From CAVZAB01 sp963773155 (GTDB lineage Bacteria; Pseudomonadota; Alphaproteobacteria; Rhizobiales; Beijerinckiaceae), in contig CAVZAB010000010.1 in assembly GCA_963773155.1 (NCBI GenBank), positions 186,001-250,000 on the forward strand: a DNA stretch of 64,000 nt. The letters are read 5' to 3'. Of the stretch, positions 35,842 to 44,995 are shown one piece after another. Below the pieces are notes generated by a model that saw nothing but the letters and a program-made list of their open reading frames with translations, had not been told where the DNA came from and searched no databases. The first letter of the stretch is position 1, and every line of letters starts with the position of its first letter. Both the position numbers and the translations under genes were made by a program.

Positions 35842-36824
35842 TCGCTGTGCCAAGGACAGGTTTGCCACCGCGCTCTTCATTGGGAGACACTCTGCCGCCT
35901 CATGGTCCGGGCAGAGCATGCCCGCGCTAGCGTATCGGAAGAGTCGACTTCGTCCTTTCGCTTCAAACCTCACTGGGTAACCAACTGGCAACGCCCGTTC
36001 TACGAACATCGCCGGAATTACCGTCCTCCGGGTCAATGGAGCCCGGCCTTCTGTGTCTTGTATTGTATTGCCCGCATTGTGACGCCGCTCGATGAATGGC
36101 GTGAGCGAAGGAACGGACGATCGTTTGAATGTCACCTCCGCGCCGCTGGAGATGATCAGGCCGGCAGTTTTCCATGGTCGGTCGGGACGCCGCCGCCACC
36201 GATTGGGCCGACGCGTAAAAATCGATCCGCGGGCACATTTGCCTTTAGGTTGTGAGCTTCATGCCAGCCGGAACAGCAATTCAAATTGACGGTCTTAGAG
36301 AAATGTAAGGGCAGATGGGTCAACATTGTGCCCTGGCGCGCAGTCAGCTTCTCGGAGGGGATGCAAGTGGCATCGCGGAATCGCTCGCTGAATTGTACTC
36401 GGCGAAGATCCGTGCACTGTGATGTGGGTATCCGGTCTGCGGCCCATTTCTGGCTCGCTGAAGGTGAATATATCCTACGCGGTAGACGGTGAAGATACAG
36501 CGCCTGCTGCCACGATTTTGCACTGCGGTGCCCTCAATAGTAGCTATTCGCGCACGCAGACGCACCCCCGCGCTATTGGCAATCATGGTGCTGCCAAGTT
36601 GTTTCACTTAGGCAAGCGGGCCACCAGGACTTCCGTGGGAAATCGGAACAATGGACACGTGTCCCCGCGCCCGCCGGCTCCCATACCAATGCCCATCGAT
36701 CGGATCCGGCATGGTGATCCGGCCAGCGCAATCGATCCCTCGCGCGCCATCTGGCCCAGCGGAGCTGCCTGTGGTTCCCCAATTGCTGCGAGTACCGGCA
36801 ATCTTCTTTGAAGCCGGCTTTAGT
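35842..36824. other. gene-poor stretch with no recognisable feature
   Basis: Nearly 1 kb between the permease and the lipoprotein gene. Open frames on both strands are short and have no family resemblance, signal peptide or good ribosome site. I looked for a missing ABC ATPase here and saw no Walker A, signature or Walker B motif in any frame. Confidence 0.5.
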
Positions 36825-37094
36825 TCAAGGACAACGCGCTTCGAATAAACGTCCGTTGCTGTCTCTATAGACGCATCTGTTTGGAGTAGTTGCTCGACCG
36901 ACGAGTGCACCCGTAGCTCCGCCAACCAACCCGCCAACTACAGCACCGCCTGCCGAATTCGTGGCTAAGCCGCCGATGAGTGCCCCCGTTCCAGCGCCGA
37001 TGACTGCGCCGCCGGCGGTCCTCTGCGATTGAGAGTTGGCGTCACATGCGGCGAGGGCCACGAGGCAAAGTACTGCTGCAAGGAAACGTTTCAC
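36825..37094 (-). CDS. glycine-zipper outer-membrane lipoprotein
   Basis: Small lipoprotein of 89 residues. GTG 37094 is chosen because GGAGG lies six bases upstream and the protein then begins with a compact signal peptide ending in a lipobox (ALAAC, Cys 16). The mature part has a Gly-zipper 2TM-type region of repeated GxxxG-like small-residue patterns (GAVIGAGTGALIGGL, GAVVGGLVGGATGALVG) and ends with a Cys-rich tail (RCVYRDSNGRLFEARCP). Such proteins sit in or at the outer membrane; a specific function is not known. Confidence 0.8.
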   Translation of the reverse strand: MKRFLAAVLCLVALAACDANSQSQRTAGGAVIGAGTGALIGGLATNSAGGAVVGGLVGGATGALVGRATTPNRCVYRDSNGRLFEARCP

Positions 37095-37540
37095 TGTGAC
37101 CTCCCTATCAACGGCAGCTGTATACGCCGCGGTGGAGCTAACATCGATTTGTGTCAAGAATGGTGACGATGTTCCTTGCACTTGCACCACCCATTTTGAC
37201 GCTCGATTCTGCGAGAAGGGGCCGCAAGGCCCTTCCATTAGGCGGGGCTCCAAGGACAGCCTTCCGCGGCTGGCAGTCTCTAACTCCGCTGGCTGTTCCT
37301 CGGCTTCCGTGCCGCTCGCCTTGAGACGCCTCGGCTAAGTGTCGCACATTGCGTGCGGCAACCATGGTCTGGATCTAGACTGATCCTCAACACTTCGATT
37401 TTCTAAACTATTGATCGGAAAGGGCAATCCGCGCCACGATTGCGGCGTGGCGCGACATTTCGGGGATTGGCGGTTGAGAGCTCAGGCCTGGGCTGCTGGG
37501 CGGACGGTAGGCGACAGGGCGACCCCTGCGGCACATATCG
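37095..37540. other. intergenic stretch, no recognisable gene
   Basis: About 450 bases between the lipoprotein promoter region and a transposase remnant. I see no family-like reading frame in either strand and no clear repeat or terminator. Confidence 0.45.
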
Positions 37541-38197
37541 CTAGGTGGCAGGGCGTGTCCACTCGAGTGGCGAGAGTTCGATGTTGGTGCGCAGCACGAA
37601 AATTCCGCCGAACTTGGTGACCTCATAGGCGTTGACCCGATCGTTGGTGAAGTGGTCATCGCCGCTCCTGGTCAGGAAGCGACGATATCCGGTGTGCCGA
37701 CGAGCGACTTGTCGCCCTTCGCCAATCGCTGCTCCAAGGCGGCCATGACAGCGACGCGGTTGGTCCTTCTCTGCCTCCCGAAGATTGTGGTAGACGATTT
37801 GTCGACGTCCGGCGAGCTGCACGACCTTGGCCTCGTAGTCGACGCTCTTACGGCGCTTGGTGAGTGTCAGCGGAACGATTGACGAGGAATTGTCGGGCAC
37901 CAGATCGCGGAACATCTTACCCGAGCGCTCACGCACGCCAAGGATGCAGAGGAGTCGGCACGCTTCGAGTTCGGCGTTTGTCTCCGGCTGATCATGCCGT
38001 GGTCGGCGAGCCCGTGTTTGCGCTGGCCCGGCAGATCCTCGACCGCCGCCCAGCAGCCGGTCCCCTCTCATATTTGCTCGATGACTAGCGCTGGTCCGAA
38101 GCGGCGCACTTCTGCTGTTGTCGCGCTGCCTCCTTGACAGCATCGAGCACCATCGCCTTGCCGGCAAAGCGCGCCCCAACGCAACAGGCGCTCCCAT
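37541..38197 (-). pseudogene. IS1634-type (IS4 superfamily) transposase remnant
   Basis: The minus-strand frame carries stretches typical of IS1634-like transposases: CILGVRERSGKMFRDLVPD, LTLTKRRKSVDYEAKVVQL, RRQIVYHNLREAEKD, TGYRRFLTRSGDDHFTNDR and KFGGIFVLRTNIELSPLEW. The stretch between REAEKD and GYRRFL is out of frame; the family-like MAALEQRLAKGDKSLVG is present in another frame at about 37685-37750, so two compensating indels have occurred. The C-terminal third after SPLE and most of the N-terminus are missing, and no inverted repeats or target duplications are evident. An inactive fossil. Confidence 0.75.
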
Positions 38198-38498
38198 CTG
38201 ATATCAAATATTACAAAGGGTTACTCCACTCGGAACTCTGTGCTACCCCAATCGGGCAAGCGAAGCTAACTTGTTCAGTATCGAGCAGCTACTTGGACAC
38301 TCGACTACTCGATCGTTTTCCACGGTGCGTGGACTCCCGGAATTGCACCAAAGCGGCACATATTGTTCTGGTAAGGATGGCGCAGGGTCAATGGCGCATT
38401 TGACACCAGGACAATGGTCGCACTAGGAACTAACTGAAACCAAAGTCCGGGCATCGCGCCGAATGCCGCGACCGCCACTGGGTAGAAGGCGGTTCTCG

Positions 38499-38909
38499 AT
38501 GGGAAAAGTCACTTCGATGGGTTTGCTGCTTTTCCTGACCTCCGCATTGACGACGGAGCTGAGGGCGGCAAGTCTCGAGTTGAACAAGCTCGAGCCGCAC
38601 GAAAATGGCTGCCGAGCCTATATTGTGGTGGGCAACCCGGGAACCAGCGGGTTTCAGACCTTCAAAGTCGACCTGATCATCTTCCGAAAGGATGGCATCA
38701 TCGACCGGCGTTTGGCGGTGGACCTCGGGCCGTTGCGTGCTGGCAAGTCAACCGTGCGGACCTTCGACCTCGAGTTGACGCAGTGCGATAGTATCGGCAG
38801 CGTGCTGCTGAACGACGTCATGGACTGCAAGTCGGATGGCGGCGGCACGGCGGACTGCTTATCCAACTTCTCCGTCTCGTCGCGCGCTGCGGCCGAATTC
38901 CAGAAGTAG
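38499..38909 (+). CDS. small exported protein at the head of the TonB operon
   Basis: A 136-residue protein from ATG 38499 (an ATG at 38463 is in frame). A signal peptide covers about residues 1-26 (MGLLLFLTSALTTELRAAS), and the mature part looks like a beta-rich periplasmic domain with four Cys (NGCRAYI, LTQCDSIG, VMDCKSDGG, TADCLSN) that could form two disulfides. Five bases separate its stop from exbB, so it is probably co-expressed with the energy-transducing genes. I do not recognise a characterised family. Confidence 0.75.
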   Translation: MGKVTSMGLLLFLTSALTTELRAASLELNKLEPHENGCRAYIVVGNPGTSGFQTFKVDLIIFRKDGIIDRRLAVDLGPLRAGKSTVRTFDLELTQCDSIGSVLLNDVMDCKSDGGGTADCLSNFSVSSRAAAEFQK

Positions 38910-38913
38910 GCTG

Positions 38914-39603
38914 ATGGATACGTTAGCAACGGGCGTGGCCCCTCAAGACTTCACTTTCCTTGCCCTTATCCAGCATGCGGACCCTGTCGTGCAAGCGGTG
39001 ATCCTGTGCCTCGTCGTTTGTTCGGTTGCATCTTGGGCGATCATAATCGCTAAAATTGGCCGCCTCGCGGTTCTTTCATCCGAAATAGGCCGGCTGGAAA
39101 AGCTGACCGGGGACCAAGGTCCTCTCGAGACCGACGGCCTTGCGGCACAGCTCCTGGCCGCCGCAAAAAGCGAGTATGCCGACGTCGAATCCGACGGCAC
39201 GCGACCCGGAGAAGCACGGACACGCCTGGTTGAGGCCATGCGCGAGAAGGCGCTGGCACGTCTGAAATCGCTGGAGAAGGGTCTTCCATATTTGGCCACC
39301 GTTGGTTCGGCGGCGCCATTCGTGGGTCTGTTTGGTACCGTCTGGGGCATAATGCACAGCTTCACCTCTATCGCTCAGGCAAAAGACACCAGCCTAGCTG
39401 TTGTCGCGCCCGGCATTGCCGAAGCCCTGTTTGCCACCGCAATCGGCCTTTTTGCGGCAATTCCCGCGGTAATTGCTTACAACCATTTTGCCACTGCACT
39501 TGGTCGTGCTTCCGATCGCATCGGCAAGGCTTTGCCAGGCGTCGCGCGGGCGCTGCTTCGTGACCGCCAACCGGACGTTCGCACGCAAGCGGCGGCGCGC
39601 TAG
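38914..39603 (+). CDS. exbB: ExbB/TolQ family proton channel protein
   Basis: Inner-membrane component that with ExbD couples proton flow to TonB, 229 residues. It has an N-terminal membrane segment (VVQAVILCLVVCSVASWAII), a long cytoplasmic helical loop, and the conserved MotA/TolQ/ExbB block LPYLATVGSAAPFVGLFGTV, WGIMHSFTSIA, and GIAEALFATAIGLFAAIPAV. Its stop overlaps the GTG start of exbD. Confidence 0.94.
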   Translation: MDTLATGVAPQDFTFLALIQHADPVVQAVILCLVVCSVASWAIIIAKIGRLAVLSSEIGRLEKLTGDQGPLETDGLAAQLLAAAKSEYADVESDGTRPGEARTRLVEAMREKALARLKSLEKGLPYLATVGSAAPFVGLFGTVWGIMHSFTSIAQAKDTSLAVVAPGIAEALFATAIGLFAAIPAVIAYNHFATALGRASDRIGKALPGVARALLRDRQPDVRTQAAAR

Positions 39604-40052
39604 TGGCCATGGGAGCAAAAGGAACGTACGGCAGCGGCAGCCTGGACTACCGTCCTTTGGCCGAGATCAATGTTACGCCGCTCGTCGATGTCATGCTTGT
39701 ACTCCTTGTGATTTTCATGGTTACGGCGCCCTTGATGGTTGCTGGTGTTCCTGTCGATTTGCCGAAGACCAGCGCCACCCGACTTAGCCCGATTTATCGG
39801 CCCATGGTCGTCAGCCTCGCACGTGACGCGTCCCTTTCTGTCCGCGATGAACGGGTCGAGCCAGAGGCGCTGCTATCGCGTTTACGCGACATTCGCTCGG
39901 CAGAGGGTGACGGTGTCGTATATGTCAGAGCCGATCGAAGCATACCATACGGTCGAGTAATGGAGATCCTAGGCCAAGTCGGAAATGCTGGGTATAGCCG
40001 AGTATCGCTCCTGTCGCAGCCCCCCGCGGGCGAGACCCTCGAACCGCGCTGA
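39603..40052 (+). CDS. exbD: ExbD/TolR family protein
   Basis: Second proton-channel subunit, 149 residues; GTG 39603 overlaps the exbB stop, and ATG 39609 is an alternative. The N-terminal PLAEINVTPLVDVMLVLLVI has the membrane-embedded Asp essential in the family, followed by a periplasmic domain with DGVVYVRADRSIPYGRVMEI. Eight bases separate it from tonB. Confidence 0.94.
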   Translation: MAMGAKGTYGSGSLDYRPLAEINVTPLVDVMLVLLVIFMVTAPLMVAGVPVDLPKTSATRLSPIYRPMVVSLARDASLSVRDERVEPEALLSRLRDIRSAEGDGVVYVRADRSIPYGRVMEILGQVGNAGYSRVSLLSQPPAGETLEPR

Positions 40053-40060
40053 GGAGCAAC

Positions 40061-41038
40061 ATGCGGCTCCTCGAGCCCTTGTCGATACTCGCGTCTCTAG
40101 CGTTGCATGCTGCGGCTATTGGCTTCCTCGTCGCGCTTTGGTCCAACGCAGACCGAAGGCCTGCCGAGGTCCCCTCAATAAGTACAACGATTGAAGTTCT
40201 GCCGATCCGGGAAGTCCAGCCTGCCGAGCCAGATCGAGAGTCCCTTGCCAGGCCTCCGCAGGAGGCATTGGCGGACGGGCCGAGCGCCGAGCTGCATACG
40301 CAGCCCGCGGACGTCAGCCCCGCTCGTCCGCCCGCCGAGGTTATGACCCAGGCGTCACCTGAAATTCCGCAAGCAAGGCCGGAATCTCGGGCGATCAATC
40401 AAGACACTTTGCCGGCCCCAGTTAGCCAGCCAACCGACAGCCATCCAACCTCACCGGATCTGCAAGTGGCCGCCGATCCCGATACCGTCGCGGTTGCAGG
40501 TCCCGAACAGGTTCCCATAGCCAAAAGCGAAGAGGTGACCAATGTGCCGCAGTCGATGGACACCGCCAAGACTCGGCCGCCCTCGGAACAACCTGTCGCG
40601 CCTCCTGCCGCACCAAAACCGGTAACGCCACCGGTCAAGCCGGTCGCACCAGCGACGAAACAAGAAAGTCACCGGGCACCCGAAAAAACGGCTCCAGCTC
40701 TTCCGGGTAACACCGAACTCCCCAGACGCGCGAGCGCGGCGCCGCATGACGATGGTGCAGCAATCGCCCGCTATGCCGCCGGACTGGCGGTCATCCTGCG
40801 CAGCCATACGAGCTTTCCAGGCGGTGCGCCCTCGGGCACCGCCGTGGTGCATTATTCCGTCGATCGTAACGGCCGACTGCTCGGACGCAACCTCGTCCGG
40901 AGCTCGGGATCGTCTTTGCTTGACGCGGCCGCGCTGGCGACAGTGGACCAGTCGTCGCCGTTCTTTCCGCCGTTTCCGGCGGACATAACCCGCAGTCGAC
41001 TTGAAGTCACAGTCCCGCTCGCCTTTCACGCTCGATAG
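40061..41038 (+). CDS. tonB: TonB-type energy transducer
   Basis: A 325-residue TonB protein: an N-terminal membrane anchor (LSILASLALHAAAIGFLVAL) with the conserved His, a long Pro/Ala/Glu-rich periplasm-spanning region (about 45-230), and a C-terminal domain (SFPGGAPSGTAVVHYSVD, NGRLLGRNLVRSSGSSLLD, FPADITRSRLEVTVPLAF). GAGGAGC precedes the ATG. Presence directly before a TonB-dependent receptor suggests a dedicated transducer. Confidence 0.93.
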   Translation: MRLLEPLSILASLALHAAAIGFLVALWSNADRRPAEVPSISTTIEVLPIREVQPAEPDRESLARPPQEALADGPSAELHTQPADVSPARPPAEVMTQASPEIPQARPESRAINQDTLPAPVSQPTDSHPTSPDLQVAADPDTVAVAGPEQVPIAKSEEVTNVPQSMDTAKTRPPSEQPVAPPAAPKPVTPPVKPVAPATKQESHRAPEKTAPALPGNTELPRRASAAPHDDGAAIARYAAGLAVILRSHTSFPGGAPSGTAVVHYSVDRNGRLLGRNLVRSSGSSLLDAAALATVDQSSPFFPPFPADITRSRLEVTVPLAFHAR

Positions 41039-41155
41039 TCTGTGACATGAATGGCTCATCGAAACTTTTTCGTACCACCTCAGCAATGGTCGATGTTGAT
41101 GGCAATCGCCTCGCCGGATAGCTTTCTCGGTAAAGAGACGAAAATCTAGGGTTGA

Positions 41156-43516
41156 ATGGTTCAGGGTATGGGGCGTAAAGCGTTGGCACCGATCTGGCCG
41201 AGAATAGTCGGTGCGATTGTTGGATGCGTGCTGGTAAGCGCGGTCTCAGCTCAGGAGTCACGAGACGCCGCCGACGTGGTGCTTCCAGAAATTGAGATCG
41301 TTCAAACGACGCCAACTGCAGGTAGCACCCTGGCACAGGACAAAATTCCGGCCAGCGTGTCTGTTGTCGACCAGAATCAGATTGCCCGCACCTACTCGCC
41401 TGATGTGACAACGTCGCTGGAACGCTATGTCCCCAGTGTGAACATTAATCAGGCCTCCGGCAACGCCTTCCAGCCCGACCTGGAGTTCCGTGGCTTCTTG
41501 GCCTCACCCGTTTCCGGTACGCCGCAGGGCGTTGCCGTCTACCAGAATGGCGTGCGCATCAACGAAGCCTTCGGCGACACCGTCAATTGGGATTTTATTC
41601 CGACATTCGCCATCCAAGACATGGCGATGGTCACCAACAATCCCGCCTTTGGGTTGAACGCTCTCGGTGGGGCGGTCAATATCCAAATGAAAAATGGCTT
41701 CACTTACCAGGGATTTGAGGCGAATCTCCAGGGCGGTTCCTTCGGTCGGGGCATGGGCAGCTTTCAATGGGGGCTGCAGAACGGCCCGTGGGCCGCCTAT
41801 GTCGCGTTCGAAGGCGTGACCGACGCGGGCTGGCGCGAGTTTTCCCGTTCGACCCTTAGGCGAGGTTATGCGGATCTCGGCTACCGCGGCGACCAAGCCG
41901 AGTTTCACTTGAGCTTCACGGGTGCCGACAACCGCTTCGGAGCGGCCGCGGCAACGCCGATCGAACTCCTGGGCCAGAATTGGGGGGCCGTCTACACAAC
42001 GCCGCAAACGACCCACAACCAGCTCGCCATGGTCAACCTGAATGGTCAGATCAAGGCGACGGATACGCTCACCATCGACACAACGCTTTATTTCCGAAGC
42101 TTTCGGCAAACTCACGTTGACGGCAATACGACCGACGTCCAACCCTGCGTCAATGCTGCGTTCCTGTGTTTTGGCGACGACACGACCCCGGCCTACGACA
42201 TCCGCGGCCAGCAGGTTCCAAATCTCTGGCCAGGCGCACAGCTCGGTGAAATTGACCGGTCACGAACCGCGACAAACAGTTTCGGCGGATCGCTGCAGGC
42301 CACTCAGCGCGCGAAGCTTTTCGACCACGACAACAACTTCGTTGTCGGTGCCAGCCTCGATCTCGGCAACACGCGCTTTGCTGCGGACAGCGAACTCGGC
42401 TTCATTCTACCCAACCTGGTCGTCGCCGGCACGGGCTACGAGATCAACCAGATCCAGCCGCAATTCGGTTTGGACGGGCCGATAGGTCCCGTCAGGCTCA
42501 AAACCCAGAATATTTATGGCGGCCTTTATGCCCTCGACACGTTCAACGTCACACCATCTCTGGCGGTGACGGTGGGCGGCCGCTTCAACTACGCAAATAT
42601 TGAGCTCAACGACCAGTTCGGCACGGCGCTCAACGGCAGCAATACCTATACGCGATTCAATCCCATCGTCGGAGCAACTTATAAGATTGCATCCTGGGTG
42701 ACAGCCTACGCTGGCTATTCCGAAGCCAACCGGGCGCCTACTCCGTTGGAGCTCGGCTGCGCGGATCCCGCGCGACCCTGCATCATTGATAGCTTTCTGG
42801 TGTCCGATCCTCCACTCAAGCAGGTTGTCGCCCGCACCTTCGAAGCAGGCCTGCGCGGCAGTTACGACCTTGCCAACGGCTGGGGACAGCTTGGCTGGAA
42901 CCTGGGCGTGTTTCACACCGAGAGCAGTGACGATATTATGAACGTACCGAGCGAGGTCTCCGGGTTCGGCTATTATCGCAATGTCGGAAAAACGCTGCGT
43001 CAGGGCGTCGAGGCGGCATTGAACTGGAAAAACGATCGCTGGACGGCCTATGTCAGCTACAGCTATCTGGATGCGACGTTCCAGTCGACCAATTTGCTTT
43101 CGTCGCCGAACAATCCCTATGCGGATGCCAATGGCAACATCCTTGTGCGCCCCGGAGACAAGCTTCCCGCCACGCCGCCACATCGGGTGAAGATTGGCTT
43201 CGATTACTCGGTGACCGACCAGTGGAAGGTCGGCGCCGATGCGGTCGCTGTTGCCGGGTCTTATTTGACCGGCGATGAGTCCAACCAAAATCCCAGAACC
43301 GCCAGCTATGCGACCCTGAACCTCCATACATCCTATGATCTTTCGAAAAACATCCAGTTCTATGGACTAGTGCAGAATGTATTCAACCGTCACTATTATA
43401 CATCTGGCGCCTTCTTTCAGACCGACGCGATCTCCTTTTTGCCTTTGACCAATCCCCGTACAATGAACCCGGGCGCACCCTTTGTCGTTTATGCTGGGAT
43501 TAAAGCGAAGTTCTGA
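41156..43516 (+). CDS. TonB-dependent outer-membrane receptor
   Basis: Outer-membrane beta-barrel of 786 residues. ATG 41156 has AGGG upstream (ATG 41168 is in frame); the signal peptide ends near VSAQES. The plug domain spans about 60-180 (KIPASVSVVDQNQIARTYSP, LEFRGFLASPVSGTPQGVAV, NPAFGLNALGGAVNIQMKNG) and the barrel ends in the canonical aromatic-terminated strand FVVYAGIKAKF. The ligand is not readable. Genes for copper proteins follow directly, which makes a copper or metallophore substrate plausible but unproven. Confidence 0.93.
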   Translation: MVQGMGRKALAPIWPRIVGAIVGCVLVSAVSAQESRDAADVVLPEIEIVQTTPTAGSTLAQDKIPASVSVVDQNQIARTYSPDVTTSLERYVPSVNINQASGNAFQPDLEFRGFLASPVSGTPQGVAVYQNGVRINEAFGDTVNWDFIPTFAIQDMAMVTNNPAFGLNALGGAVNIQMKNGFTYQGFEANLQGGSFGRGMGSFQWGLQNGPWAAYVAFEGVTDAGWREFSRSTLRRGYADLGYRGDQAEFHLSFTGADNRFGAAAATPIELLGQNWGAVYTTPQTTHNQLAMVNLNGQIKATDTLTIDTTLYFRSFRQTHVDGNTTDVQPCVNAAFLCFGDDTTPAYDIRGQQVPNLWPGAQLGEIDRSRTATNSFGGSLQATQRAKLFDHDNNFVVGASLDLGNTRFAADSELGFILPNLVVAGTGYEINQIQPQFGLDGPIGPVRLKTQNIYGGLYALDTFNVTPSLAVTVGGRFNYANIELNDQFGTALNGSNTYTRFNPIVGATYKIASWVTAYAGYSEANRAPTPLELGCADPARPCIIDSFLVSDPPLKQVVARTFEAGLRGSYDLANGWGQLGWNLGVFHTESSDDIMNVPSEVSGFGYYRNVGKTLRQGVEAALNWKNDRWTAYVSYSYLDATFQSTNLLSSPNNPYADANGNILVRPGDKLPATPPHRVKIGFDYSVTDQWKVGADAVAVAGSYLTGDESNQNPRTASYATLNLHTSYDLSKNIQFYGLVQNVFNRHYYTSGAFFQTDAISFLPLTNPRTMNPGAPFVVYAGIKAKF

Positions 43517-43565
43517 GCGTGCCGACCCTGGATGGTCAAAAGGCCCGCCGCCAAGGAGGGCTTGA

Positions 43566-43880
43566 AGATCCAACCAACTTTGCTGCAATATAGCATGCCA
43601 ATGCCAACGTCGGCGAGATCGCTGCCCCGACTTTATTAAACGACTGATTCCGATCGTCGAATTGCTTGCAGTCGCCGATCGGCAATGCCCCGGCTGGGAA
43701 TCAATGACCACTGGCTATATCCAGACTGACGTCATTTACGCGGCGGATAGCTGGCAAATTGCGATTGAGGCGCTTATCCCGGTCAATAAGGCAAGCGGCA
43801 AACAGGTCGGTGTCATTGCCGAACTGCATTTCTTCTTCGACGACATTTTCCCCAAGTCGCTTGGCAAGCCATTGCTTTAA
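43566..43880 (+). pseudogene. C-terminal remnant of a predicted outer-membrane protein
   Basis: The last 70 codons (GYIQTDVIYAADSWQIAIEA, LIPVNKASGKQVGVIAELHF, FDDIFPKSLGKPLL) look like the C-terminus of a larger barrel-like protein. An upstream piece in another frame (IQPTLLQYSMPMP, about 43567-43610) looks like the preceding strand, so a frameshift separates the two. No start or N-terminal part exists between the receptor stop and this point. Probably the stump of a gene lost by deletion. Confidence 0.5.
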
Positions 43881-43891
43881 GGAGGTATGTC

Positions 43892-44263
43892 ATGGCGCGT
43901 AGATCAGCTATCAGGTTCATCACATTTCTTGTTCTTGCGACAGTTACGACCACGGCTTTTGCGCATGCTCAGCTGCAAAAGGCTGTGCCGGCGGTTGGAA
44001 GTGCACTGACGAGCCCGCCGACGGAAATCAGGCTAAAATTCAGTGAAGGTGTGGAGCCGCGCTTTTCCGGCGTCACCCTGGAGGCACAGGATGGTGGAAG
44101 TCAGCCCGTCGGACCAGTTAGTGTCGATGCGGCTGACCCCACCGTCCTCGTCGCAAGAATCGCGCAAACCCTCAAACCGGGCACCTATAAGGTAACGTGG
44201 CACGTTGTGTCCGTGGATACCCATCGGACCCAGGGTAGCTTCGTCTTCACCATTTCACCCTAA
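43892..44263 (+). CDS. copC: CopC copper resistance/binding protein
   Basis: Periplasmic Cu(II)-binding protein, 123 residues, with a very strong AAGGAGG ribosome site. The signal peptide is cleaved before the conserved His (AFA-HAQLQKAVPAVGS), the N-terminal copper ligand. The other ligands appear in WHVVSVDTHRTQGSFVF (Asp and His). The Met-rich Cu(I) loop of longer CopC proteins is absent, the common short form. It is followed by a PCuAC chaperone and copD. Confidence 0.93.
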   Translation: MARRSAIRFITFLVLATVTTTAFAHAQLQKAVPAVGSALTSPPTEIRLKFSEGVEPRFSGVTLEAQDGGSQPVGPVSVDAADPTVLVARIAQTLKPGTYKVTWHVVSVDTHRTQGSFVFTISP

Positions 44264-44323
44264 GTCGGGCTTTCCCTGACGCAACGTTTGCTCAAACTCT
44301 CATAAAAATGGAAGGAGCACAAA

Positions 44324-44830
44324 ATGGCACGACTTCACGCATTGGGTCTGGCAACCCTAATCGCGTCAGCGGTTTTTCCTGCCATCTCTCAGGAATTCAA
44401 AAGCGGTGACATCACGATCGATAAGCCGTGGTCACGGGCAACGCCCAAAGGAGCGGACGTCGCCGCCGGCTACCTCGTCATCCACAATAACGGAGCGACG
44501 TCAGACAAGCTCGTCGGCGGTGCCGCGGACTTCGCCGGTAAGCTCGAAATACATGAGATGAGCATGGACAACGGGATCATGCGCATGCGCGAACTTAAGT
44601 CCGGGCTGGAGATTCCTGCCCATAGCGAAGTCAAGCTGGGACCAAAAGGCTATCACATCATGTTCACCAACCTAAAGCAGCCCTTGAAAAAGGGCGAGAA
44701 CGTAAAGGTGACTCTGACGTTTGAGCACGCAGGATCGATTCCGGTGATGTTCGAAGTTAGTGGCGTTGGCGACGCTGGCCCAGATGGGTCAGCCAAACCA
44801 GAGGGCTCAATGAAGGGCATGAAAATGTGA
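44324..44830 (+). CDS. PCuAC-type periplasmic copper chaperone (DUF461)
   Basis: A 168-residue exported Cu(I) chaperone. The signal peptide ends near FPAISQEF. The family metal motif H-x-M...M...H-x-M is visible as EIHEMSMDNGIMRMREL and GPKGYHIMFTN. The tail is Met- and Lys-rich (PEGSMKGMKM), possibly a second copper site. Such proteins deliver copper to cytochrome oxidase or take part in copper uptake with CopC/CopD. Confidence 0.92.
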   Translation: MARLHALGLATLIASAVFPAISQEFKSGDITIDKPWSRATPKGADVAAGYLVIHNNGATSDKLVGGAADFAGKLEIHEMSMDNGIMRMRELKSGLEIPAHSEVKLGPKGYHIMFTNLKQPLKKGENVKVTLTFEHAGSIPVMFEVSGVGDAGPDGSAKPEGSMKGMKM

Positions 44831-44995
44831 TTGGGTGACGGATACTGTCTTGATAAACCTTGAATTGGTGCGTCTCGCCGGCAGAGGCGATTTGGCGTGG
44901 AATTCCCAGATGCTTTCGGCTGGTTTTTGGCGACAGATAGAATTTGAATTGCGAATGGGCGCGTCTTGCTCCTCTTTGCCTGGCGTCGACGGTCG

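Noticed and set aside
36608..36937. Minus-strand frame overlapping the lipoprotein gene in another frame
   Set aside because: It conflicts with the lipoprotein, which has a lipobox, glycine zipper and good ribosome site, and has no recognisable features itself.
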